From positions 29,199 through 93,198 of the forward strand of contig NZ_MUYT01000007.1 in the NCBI RefSeq assembly GCF_002014765.1: a DNA stretch of 64,000 nt, in the 5' to 3' direction. Shown here piece after piece: positions 42,811-51,055 of the stretch (positions are counted from its first letter, which is position 1; each line of letters opens with the position of its first letter). The stretch is from Lwoffella lincolnii (GTDB lineage: Bacteria > Pseudomonadota > Gammaproteobacteria > Pseudomonadales > Moraxellaceae). Under the pieces are notes generated by a model. It searched no databases, was not told where the DNA came from, and saw only the letters and a program-made list of their open reading frames with translations. A program made the position numbers and the translations under genes.

Positions 42811-44628
42811 CTATATCAGTCCTTCTCGCTCACGCAATTCACGATGGCGGATTTTGCCCAACTGGGATTTGGGCAATTCATCAATCACCACAATATGGCG
42901 TGGGCGTTTGTAGCCTGTTAGGTTTTTTTTGCCATATTGTAGCAACTGTTGAAATACAGATGCTTCACCCTGTGTGTCAATGGCGGTTTGACCTTTGGCA
43001 GTCAGCACCACGTACAGTTTTGGGTCTTCACCACGTTCTTGACTGGGGACACCGATGGCAGCACTTTCAGCAATGTAGTCATGTGTGTTCATGATGTGTT
43101 CAATCTCACTGGGATAGACATTAAACCCTGATACCAATATCAAGTCTTTTTTGCGGTCTACCAGTTTGATAAAACCGTCTCGGTTCATGATGCCGATGTC
43201 GCCTGTCTTTAGGTAACCTGTTTGGGTAAAGCTGTCTTGATTTAAGGCAGGTGCGTTGTGATAACTGTGCATCACTTGTGGGCCAAAAACGCACACTTCC
43301 CCCCGTTCACCCATGCCCACGGGCTGTTCAAAATCATCTAACAACACAATATCAGTCGCCACCAAGGGCAAACCAACCATACCATTGTATGCCCCAAGCA
43401 TGGGAGGATTGGCAGTTACCACAGGAGATGCTTCGGACAGTCCATAGCCTTCGATGATGGGCAGGCCTGTAACTTTGTGCCATTGGGCGGCGACTTTGGC
43501 ATCGACTGCCATGCCACCACCCACGGTCATCTGCAAGGTTGAAAAGTCCAATTGGGCAAATTTACGATGATTCAGCAAGGCTTTAAACAGCGTATTAACC
43601 CCTGCCATCATGGTTGGCTGATGGCGTTTGATTTGCTTGATGATGGCATCTGTGTTAGATGGGTCAATGATGAGTAAACTGCAACCACCTGACACCATGC
43701 CAAATAGTCCCCCTATCATAAACGAAAACACATGATACAATGGCAATGCGGTGAGCATCAGATGACCTTTACCACCATGGTCAATCAATGTCGTTGCCAC
43801 ATCAAAATCTGATTGCACTTCAGGCTCAAAAAACGCATTATCCATTGACCATGCACTGCTCTCTGCAACAGTATTGGGATAAGCAGACTGTATCCATGCC
43901 TTTAACTGAACCAGATTGGCAAGCAGGTTATGATGGCTAAGCTGTGCTGCCTTGGCTCGCCCTGTTGTGCCACCTGTGTATTGTAGCAATGCCAAATCTT
44001 CACCGACAACCTCAGGGCGCTGATAACTGTACTGAATGCCTTGCAATCTGGCTTGTTGATAAGGCGTACTGCCATCAATGTGCCGAAGTGATTGCTTGTG
44101 GCGATACCCCACCAAATGCCGTGCCAACAATCCCTTAACCTGCCCCAAACTGTCCGATAAGCCACACACAATGACGTGTGGCAAGCGGTATTGGCTGGGC
44201 ATGTCCACATAAGTTTTGGTGAATAAGTCAAAGATGAACAACACCTTTGCCCCACTGTCGCTTAGCTGATAAGTCAGTTCTGTTGTTGTGTATAATGGAT
44301 TGACATTCACAATGACCAAACCTGCTCGCAAGATGGCAAAGGTTAAAATGGGATATTGTAAGCAGTTAGGCAGCATCACCGCCACTTTATCACCTTGGGT
44401 CAAGCCAAGCGACTGTAGATAACTGGCAAGATAACGGCTGTCAGCTTCAAGCTCTTGGTAGGTGAGTGGCACATTGGCACACAGATAGGCGGTGCGTTTG
44501 GCGTACTTACGACATTGACGCTCCATCACATCAATAAGACTGATGTGGGCATCAGGGAATGGCACATCATCGGTCATGCCATAGCGTTCATAGCTTGTTA
44601 ACCAAGGCTTTTCGGTGTCATAAACCAT
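42811..44628 (-). CDS. fadD: Long-chain acyl-CoA synthetase (FadD paralogue 1)
   Basis: The enzyme activates fatty acids to acyl-CoA via acyl-AMP. The AMP-binding signature YTGGTTGRAKAAQLSH, EGYGLSEASPVVTAN, YLKTGDIG and the C-terminal KDLILVSGFNVYPSEIE and GYKRPRHIVV (with the conserved C-terminal-domain motifs) are present. Length is 605 from the ATG at 44628 (MVYDTEKPWLTSYERYGM); the frame is open to 44676. A 15-bp duplication covers its stop codon. It lies downstream of a second paralogue on the same strand. Confidence 0.92.
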   Translation of the reverse strand: MVYDTEKPWLTSYERYGMTDDVPFPDAHISLIDVMERQCRKYAKRTAYLCANVPLTYQELEADSRYLASYLQSLGLTQGDKVAVMLPNCLQYPILTFAILRAGLVIVNVNPLYTTTELTYQLSDSGAKVLFIFDLFTKTYVDMPSQYRLPHVIVCGLSDSLGQVKGLLARHLVGYRHKQSLRHIDGSTPYQQARLQGIQYSYQRPEVVGEDLALLQYTGGTTGRAKAAQLSHHNLLANLVQLKAWIQSAYPNTVAESSAWSMDNAFFEPEVQSDFDVATTLIDHGGKGHLMLTALPLYHVFSFMIGGLFGMVSGGCSLLIIDPSNTDAIIKQIKRHQPTMMAGVNTLFKALLNHRKFAQLDFSTLQMTVGGGMAVDAKVAAQWHKVTGLPIIEGYGLSEASPVVTANPPMLGAYNGMVGLPLVATDIVLLDDFEQPVGMGERGEVCVFGPQVMHSYHNAPALNQDSFTQTGYLKTGDIGIMNRDGFIKLVDRKKDLILVSGFNVYPSEIEHIMNTHDYIAESAAIGVPSQERGEDPKLYVVLTAKGQTAIDTQGEASVFQQLLQYGKKNLTGYKRPRHIVVIDELPKSQLGKIRHRELREREGLI

Positions 44629-44765
44629 ACATTCAATGAGTGATAACGATGAATGATAACAACACCGAGAAAACATATGAATGTTCTGTCGGTGTGGGCG
44701 TTATGTTTGGGTTGTTTTATTATTTGAGTTGCTTAATTTTTTGGAAAATGTTAACCATTATTTTT

Positions 44766-46520
44766 TTAACCATTATTATTTTTTTCTTCTAATTTACGCA
44801 ACTCTTTACGCAAAATCTTGCCAACAGGCGATTTGGGCAATTCATCGACAAATTCCACATGGCGTGGGCGTTTGTAGCCCGTCAGATGCTCTCTGGCATG
44901 TTTGATGACCTCGTTTTTGCTTAGGGTGTTGTCTTTACGCACGATGTAGATTTTGGGAACTTCACCGCTGTTGTCATCTGGCACACCGATAACCCCAGCT
45001 TCCATGATTTTGGGGTGATTGGTCATGACATCTTCCACTTCGTTAGGATACACGTTAAACCCAGAGACCAAAATCATGTCTTTTTTGCGGTCAACAATCT
45101 TAAAGTAGCCATCATTATCCATCACACCGATGTCCCCTGTGCGAAAATAACCGTCTTTGGTGGTGCAATCAGCCGTGTCTTCTGGACGCTTCCAATAGCC
45201 TTGCATGACTTGTGGGCCTTTGGCGGCGATTTCACCAGCCTCACCGATGGTCACTTCGTTGCCATCATCGTCCACTAAAATGATGTCGGTGGCAGGGGCG
45301 GGTATGCCAATTTTGCCTGTGTATTGAGTCAATGTGGGTGGGTTCATGGTCAAGACAGGCGAAGTTTCAGACAGACCATAACCTTCTAAAATGGGTGTGC
45401 CTGTGAGTTTTTTCCATTCATTGGCAGTATTCGACATCACCGACATGCCGCCTCCTAATGACACTCGAATGTTGGTTAGGTTAAGTTCACGGAATTTGGC
45501 ATGGTGAGCCAAACCGTTAAACAAGGTATTGACGGCAGGGAAGAATGCTGGGCGATATTTATCAATGTCTTTGACCAAGCTGTCAAGGTCACGGGGGTTT
45601 GGCACAAGCACGCCAGCAAAGCCTTTATCCATTGCCAAAAGACCACACACGGTAAAAGAAAAAATGTGATACAAAGGCAGAGCAACCAAAATATATTGCC
45701 CTTGAGAGTCTTCACCATCAGAAAATATGGTTTCAACAAAGGCTGAAGATTGTAGCAAGTTGGCGACTAAGTTACGATGCGACAACATTGCCCCTTTGGC
45801 AACGCCTGTTGTGCCACCTGTGTATTGCAAAACTGCCAAGTCATCTAATGTCAGGTCATTGGGGCGTTTGTATTGGCTGGCTGGCACAGTTTTTAGGGCA
45901 TCTTTAAAGCTGATGTGTCCTGCAATGTGCCAATTAGGCACCATTTTTTTGACATGACGCACCACGGTATTGACGATAAATCCCTTTATCATGCCAAACA
46001 TATCACCCATGGTGGTAACGATGACATGCTCTATGTTGCCCTTATTTGATACGTTTTGATACGTTTTGGCGAAGTTTTCAAGTAAAATGATGGCACGAGC
46101 ATCGCTGTCTGCCAATTGATGGTTAAGTTCATGACTGGTGTATAGTGGATTGACATTGACCAAAACCAAGCCAGCTCTTATCACCGCCAGCATACAAATG
46201 GGATATTGTAGAATGTTTGGCAACATCACCGCCACTTTATCGCCTTTTTTTAGCCCCAAAGATTGCAAATACGCCGCCATTTGCTGACTGTAAATATCCA
46301 GCTCACGAAAGCTTAAACTGGCCCCCATACAAACATAAGCTTCTTTGTCGCCATGATGAGCAAAGTTACGCTCAAAACAATCAATTAAAGAGGTATTATC
46401 CGCTGGCATGTTAATGTGGTCAACAATACCAATTGTGTCATAGGTTTTTCGCCAAGGACGGTTATCAGGTGAATTAAGGCGGTGGCTGGTGGTGGCATTC
46501 ATGGTGGTTGTGTCGGTCAT
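44766..46520 (-). CDS. fadD: Long-chain acyl-CoA synthetase (FadD paralogue 2)
   Basis: This paralogue of the adjacent gene, 584 residues, has the same architecture: YTGGTTGVAKGAMLSH, EGYGLSETSPVLTMN, YFRTGDIG, KKDMILVSGFNVYPNEVED and the catalytic-Lys region PKSPVGKILRKELR. The N terminus PWRKTYDTIGI is closer to E. coli FadD than the neighbour is. The start ATG at 46520 follows AAAGGA; the frame extends 8 codons further. The pair probably arose by tandem duplication followed by divergence. Confidence 0.93.
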   Translation of the reverse strand: MTDTTTMNATTSHRLNSPDNRPWRKTYDTIGIVDHINMPADNTSLIDCFERNFAHHGDKEAYVCMGASLSFRELDIYSQQMAAYLQSLGLKKGDKVAVMLPNILQYPICMLAVIRAGLVLVNVNPLYTSHELNHQLADSDARAIILLENFAKTYQNVSNKGNIEHVIVTTMGDMFGMIKGFIVNTVVRHVKKMVPNWHIAGHISFKDALKTVPASQYKRPNDLTLDDLAVLQYTGGTTGVAKGAMLSHRNLVANLLQSSAFVETIFSDGEDSQGQYILVALPLYHIFSFTVCGLLAMDKGFAGVLVPNPRDLDSLVKDIDKYRPAFFPAVNTLFNGLAHHAKFRELNLTNIRVSLGGGMSVMSNTANEWKKLTGTPILEGYGLSETSPVLTMNPPTLTQYTGKIGIPAPATDIILVDDDGNEVTIGEAGEIAAKGPQVMQGYWKRPEDTADCTTKDGYFRTGDIGVMDNDGYFKIVDRKKDMILVSGFNVYPNEVEDVMTNHPKIMEAGVIGVPDDNSGEVPKIYIVRKDNTLSKNEVIKHAREHLTGYKRPRHVEFVDELPKSPVGKILRKELRKLEEKNNNG

Positions 46521-46544
46521 GTCATGTCCTTTTATTTTATCCAT

Positions 46545-46806
46545 TCAATCAACATATCAATGATACATATCGGTGTTTAAAATATGTGTGTCGTGCTTAA
46601 AATATAGGCATTTAAAATTTAGGTGCTTAAAACCAGATGTTTAAAATTAGCCACTTAAAATCAGGTACTTAACAATGTCAGTGGATAAACAATGTCAGTG
46701 GCTAAATTGTTAAACCAATTAAACCACATTACTTGATAAAATACATCAACTAACCCAAAATCCACAAGAGAAAAAATCATTTTAGCCATTGATTTTACCG
46801 TTGATT
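46545..46806. repeat. Spacer of degenerate CTTAAAAT repeats
   Basis: From 46575 to 46670 a TTTAAAAT/CTTAAAAT word recurs every 15-20 bp, followed by a duplicated AACAATGTCAGTGG (46670-46700). No gene is seen. Confidence 0.5.
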
Positions 46807-48027
46807 TTAGCAACTGTGAGGCAACATGACCTTAGCCATTAGATTAACCAATTCTTTGGCGATGTCTTTTTTGGGCATTTTTGCCAATGAGGCTGATGGG
46901 TGTTGGTATTTGTCTGCAAAAAATACCGTCATCGCATTGTCATCACTGGCAAAACCAATGTCTTGGCGAGACACATCATTACAAGCAATCATGTCTAACT
47001 TTTTGTCTATCAGTTTGTTGTGGGCGTATTTTTCAACGTCTTGTGTTTCAGCAGCAAAACCAACCATAAACATATTAGGATTCTCTTTAGAAATGGTCGC
47101 CAAAATGTCGGGGTTTTTCACCAGTTCTAGGGTCATGGCTGGTTGGGTTTTTTTGATTTTTTGTGGGGCGGTGGTTTTTGTGCGGTAGTCGGCAACAGCG
47201 GCGGTGGCAATAAACACATCACAACCTGTATCTGCTGTTTTTTTGGCAGCCTGTAGCATGTCATCGGCTGATTGAACGGTGATTTTCTGCACACCAATGG
47301 GGGTGGTTAGTGTTACTTTTTCCCCAACAATTAAAGTTACCTCTGCCCCTGCATCACGGCAAGCAGTTGCCAACGCATAACCCATTTTACCTGTTGAATG
47401 ATTGGATAAATATCGCACTGGGTCAATGGCTTCTAAGGTTGCTCCTGCGGTGATGACCACTTGCTTACCTGCCAGCAATTGGGGCTGATGTTGTTTGGCC
47501 AATGCCCATTGCACTTGCTCAAACAAGGCTTCTGGCTCAGGTAGTCGACCAGCACCCACATCGCCACAAGCTTGTTCACCGCTGGCAGGTTCAATGATTT
47601 GATACCCCAAATCTGTCAGTGTCTGTGTGTTTAAGACGACGGCAGGGTTTGCCCACATTTGTTGGTTCATGGCAGGAGCAACCAAGATGGGTGCTGTTGT
47701 GGCAAGACAAACGGTGGTCAATAAGTCATCTGCCATGCCCATGCTTAAGCGTGCCAAGGTGTTGGCAGAGGCAGGGGCAATGATGAGTAAATCCGCCCAT
47801 TTGGCAAGCTGAATATGCCCCATGCCTGCTTCGGCAGTTTCATCAAGTAACTGGGTATGGACGGCATTGCCTGTTAATGCTTGCAAAGTCAATGGGCTGA
47901 TAAAGGCGGTTGCGCCTTTGGTCATGATGACTTGCACGTTATGACCGTATTTAACCAATAGGCGAGCAAGGCTGGCAGATTTATAAGCGGCAATACCACC
48001 TGTGATGGCAAGAAGAATGTTGTTCAT
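46807..48027 (-). CDS. coaBC: Bifunctional phosphopantothenoylcysteine decarboxylase/synthetase
   Basis: The enzyme performs two steps of CoA synthesis from 4'-phosphopantothenate. The N-terminal flavin domain (CoaC) shows LLAITGGIAAYKSASLARLL, PAMNQQMW and the ACGDVGAGRLPEPE loop; the C-terminal CoaB part shows ITAGATLEAIDPVRYLSNHS, STGKMGYALA, and KLDMIACNDV. Length is 406 from the ATG at 48027 (MNNILLAITGG), equal to E. coli; the frame is open to 48063. Confidence 0.96.
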   Translation of the reverse strand: MNNILLAITGGIAAYKSASLARLLVKYGHNVQVIMTKGATAFISPLTLQALTGNAVHTQLLDETAEAGMGHIQLAKWADLLIIAPASANTLARLSMGMADDLLTTVCLATTAPILVAPAMNQQMWANPAVVLNTQTLTDLGYQIIEPASGEQACGDVGAGRLPEPEALFEQVQWALAKQHQPQLLAGKQVVITAGATLEAIDPVRYLSNHSTGKMGYALATACRDAGAEVTLIVGEKVTLTTPIGVQKITVQSADDMLQAAKKTADTGCDVFIATAAVADYRTKTTAPQKIKKTQPAMTLELVKNPDILATISKENPNMFMVGFAAETQDVEKYAHNKLIDKKLDMIACNDVSRQDIGFASDDNAMTVFFADKYQHPSASLAKMPKKDIAKELVNLMAKVMLPHSC

Positions 48028-48137
48028 GATGAAATGTCTCTGCACACAACAAAAAATAAACAAGTTTGATAAAACCTTGATGTGGTAAAACTGAGAGATA
48101 GTAAAGCTAAGATGTGGTAAAACTTGAATGGCGACGC

Positions 48138-50774
48138 TTATCCCACCACCACATCAGTCACTTCTAATGGGTTTTTATCCACGTCTTTTTCAAAGCTGTC
48201 TAATCCCATGACGTGATACAATTCTGATAATGCTTGGCGAATATCTAAGGGCATCTTATGGTAACTGCCAATGACATATCGCACCACGTCCATGGCTTTT
48301 TGTTTATCCGCCTTGGTCTTAAGCAATGTTGGTAGGGTTTGTATGGCTTGTTCTTTGGCAAAGCGAACGATGATGGTCTGTTCATGCAGCAGCTCAGCAA
48401 GTTGTTGATGTGTCAGCTCGGTAAAGGGTTTGCTTTGTGTCAGTATTTCGGTGATAAGTATCAGCTTATCACGCTTAATGCCCCCTTGGCTCATGGTGTT
48501 GCTAAGCACCAATATTCTCACCACCGCTTCACAAAAACCACCTTGTTCCATGCGGCTTAATGCCATCTGTACGCTTGGCATTTCTTGTAGACGTTCTTTA
48601 TCGGTTAAGCGACGAGAGGTCTCTTGTTGTCCATAGGCACGCAGCCACGGTAATGCCCACCAGCCATAAAACAGCATTTCGCTGGTCATGTCTTGCCAAT
48701 CTCGCCATAAGTCAAGTGTGGTGTTAATGGTGGTTATCCATAAGCGTTCCATTTGCAAAAATAGGTTATTTTGTTGTAAAGATTCGGTGGCAGGTAGGGT
48801 GGGGGCGGCTTCTGAGCCTTGTAAGATGGCTTGTTGTTTTTTGACATCTGTTTCATTGATGTCTGCTGATGTGATGCTTGCTGATGGGGTGTGTGAGTCA
48901 GTCTTTGTGATGAGTGAGTGGATAGGGTCATCATTTTGATTGATGCTGGTGGCAACGGTTTTTATTATCATGGCAAAGGGATTGCGACTGCTCCACAGTT
49001 TGCGTTGTAGTCGTAATGGGTGCATGGCTCTCAACCATTCGGCACTGGTCTGTGTGGTCATCGCCTGTACCCACGGACGCATGTGTAAGTCATAAATGCG
49101 AGCTTGTGATTTAGAATAGCGATGTACTGCTTGAAAGGGTTTTTCGTCCAAACGGCCGTCATCAATCATCGCCAAGTCGTCAAAGGTGCGACTTTTGAAC
49201 GTAACATAAAACTGCATGTCTTCACCTTTGCCTTGATAATCTTCGATGACCAATTCATATAGCCCTGGTGATAGGGCTTCAATCATCTTTAAAATAGATG
49301 CCATGCCTTTATGCTCACGGTTGGCGATTGATGAGCTGACAAAAATGCCCAAATGTCCCACTTTGTCATGCACCATATAAACGATGCGTTGTCCGCAAAC
49401 TTCGATTTCTCTTTCATCACTGTAGGTGTCTAGTATCCAATTAATGGCTTGCTGAGGTGGGGTGATGTTATCGCCATGTGAGGCAAAGATGATGATGGGG
49501 GCTTTGATGTTACGCAAGTCAATGTTGGTGCCTTTTTCGATTTGGGCGGTATTGCGAGCGATGCGATTGCCAACAAAGATGTTTTCAACAATCCACTCAA
49601 TTTCAGCATGATTCATCAAAAAGAAGCCACCCCACCAGCGTTCAAAGTTCAAAAACCGCTCACGATTTTTTGTGGGGTTTTTGTAAAGGTCATAATATTT
49701 GCCCACGTAGTTGCGTGATGGGTTGAGTTGCTCAAAGTTATGCACCAGCCATGCCCCATCAAAGATGCCATGACCCAAATCTGATGCCAGCATGGCAAGC
49801 CATGTGCCGCCTTGTGTGCCTGCTTGGTAACGCATGGGGTTGATGCCCACTTCACCACTCCATGCTGATACTGGCGAGCCGTTCATGACGATGGGTCCTG
49901 TGATGTCAGTGTTGGTGGCAGCTAAGATGAGTGCTGCCCAACCTCCTTGACAGTTGCCAACCACCACAGGAGCGTTGGAATTGGAATGGCGACGACGCAC
50001 TTCACGCACAAAGACAGCTTCAGCAAAAGTCACATCAGCAATGCTTTGGTTAGGTTCTGGCATGCGTTTGAAAGCAACAAAATACACAGGGTGTCCTTCG
50101 CTTAATGCCACGCCGACTTGGCTGTCGTGCTTAAAGCCACCAATGCCTGCCCCATGGCCTGCTCTGGGGTCGATGATGATGTAGGGGCGACCGTTTTCAC
50201 GGGTGGTGATGCCTTGTGGTGGCAGAATTTTCAGCAGCACATAATTGCTGGGGCGAGATAAGGTACTGCCGTCCATGATGACTTCATAATCATAGTCAAG
50301 CACTGGCGGACAGCCTGCTTGTTCATGTTGCAAAAAAATATCACCACGCTCACGCAAAATATCAGCGGTTTGCACCACACGGCGACTGGCATCGGTGGCA
50401 TAAGATAACCAATCACGCCATAGGGCTTGTGGTGAGTTGACGTTTTGTAGGCTTTTGGTCAGGCATGTTAGATGCTGATTAAAGGCATCGGTATTATTGC
50501 TAAGTGTCTGTCTGGCGTGATTGTGATGCTCAGATTGGGCGTGCATTAACAAATCAAAACGGTCTGCCCAACGGCGGTTATTAAGATTAATCCAGCTCAC
50601 CACATCATCTTGATGATGTTGGGCATTGACCAAAATATCTGAAGCGGTGGGTAAATCTTGGCTGGCATTTTTTTGATTGGGGTCTGTTTGCCAAAACTTG
50701 GCATATTTTTCTTGAGTATGGCTGTTTTGAACATGGCTGTTTTGAGTTGGATTTTGCTGATTGGCGGTGGTCAT
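48138..50774 (-). CDS. DUF3141 alpha/beta-hydrolase, PHA-synthase-like
   Basis: The 878-residue protein belongs to the DUF3141 family, related to class I polyhydroxyalkanoate synthases and hydrolases. The lipase-like box is VVGNCQGGW with Cys275 in the nucleophile position, as in PHA synthases; ASHGDNITPPQQA and KVGHLGIF supply the likely Asp and His. IIIDPRAGHGAGIGGF and HPVYFVAFKRMPEP are conserved family segments. The long C-terminal third is helical and unassigned. The start at 50774 follows AGGGAAG; the frame is open to 50819. No phaA, phaB or phasin gene is nearby, so polymer synthesis is not supported by context. Confidence 0.85.
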   Translation of the reverse strand: MTTANQQNPTQNSHVQNSHTQEKYAKFWQTDPNQKNASQDLPTASDILVNAQHHQDDVVSWINLNNRRWADRFDLLMHAQSEHHNHARQTLSNNTDAFNQHLTCLTKSLQNVNSPQALWRDWLSYATDASRRVVQTADILRERGDIFLQHEQAGCPPVLDYDYEVIMDGSTLSRPSNYVLLKILPPQGITTRENGRPYIIIDPRAGHGAGIGGFKHDSQVGVALSEGHPVYFVAFKRMPEPNQSIADVTFAEAVFVREVRRRHSNSNAPVVVGNCQGGWAALILAATNTDITGPIVMNGSPVSAWSGEVGINPMRYQAGTQGGTWLAMLASDLGHGIFDGAWLVHNFEQLNPSRNYVGKYYDLYKNPTKNRERFLNFERWWGGFFLMNHAEIEWIVENIFVGNRIARNTAQIEKGTNIDLRNIKAPIIIFASHGDNITPPQQAINWILDTYSDEREIEVCGQRIVYMVHDKVGHLGIFVSSSIANREHKGMASILKMIEALSPGLYELVIEDYQGKGEDMQFYVTFKSRTFDDLAMIDDGRLDEKPFQAVHRYSKSQARIYDLHMRPWVQAMTTQTSAEWLRAMHPLRLQRKLWSSRNPFAMIIKTVATSINQNDDPIHSLITKTDSHTPSASITSADINETDVKKQQAILQGSEAAPTLPATESLQQNNLFLQMERLWITTINTTLDLWRDWQDMTSEMLFYGWWALPWLRAYGQQETSRRLTDKERLQEMPSVQMALSRMEQGGFCEAVVRILVLSNTMSQGGIKRDKLILITEILTQSKPFTELTHQQLAELLHEQTIIVRFAKEQAIQTLPTLLKTKADKQKAMDVVRYVIGSYHKMPLDIRQALSELYHVMGLDSFEKDVDKNPLEVTDVVVG

Positions 50775-50827
50775 GATGGCTTCCCTATGATTGTCCGTAT
50801 GATTGGCGGTGATGTTCAAGGCAATGC

Positions 50828-50888
50828 TGTCAGTGAATGTTGTCAGTGAATGTTGTCAGTGAATGTTGTCAGTGAATGTTGTCAGTGG
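50828..50888. repeat. 13-bp tandem repeat array in divergent promoter region
   Basis: Four exact copies of TGTCAGTGAATGT plus a partial fifth (TGTCAGTG) lie between the DUF3141 gene (start 50774, minus) and ileS. The array begins 54 bp upstream of the DUF3141 ATG, where it could change promoter spacing or leader length. Confidence 0.9.
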
Positions 50889-50890
50889 CT

Positions 50891-50920
50891 TTGTACATAA
50901 AGGCAGTTTTGGCTTATAAT
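50891..50920 (+). promoter_or_regulatory. Predicted ileS promoter
   Basis: TTGTAC (50891-50896), 18 bp, TATAAT (50915-50920). It starts 3 bp after the 13-bp repeat array; transcription would start near 50927, about 130 nt before ileS. Confidence 0.45.
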
Positions 50921-51055
50921 GACAGCCATTTTATCATGAATGATGGTTGAAGTTTGACTGTCATCAACCTTTAGCCGTTGTCAATTGACTGTTCATCAGC
51001 ATTCTTATCATCACCATTGTACCATCACAGTGTACCATCATAGTAGAAATCCGCC

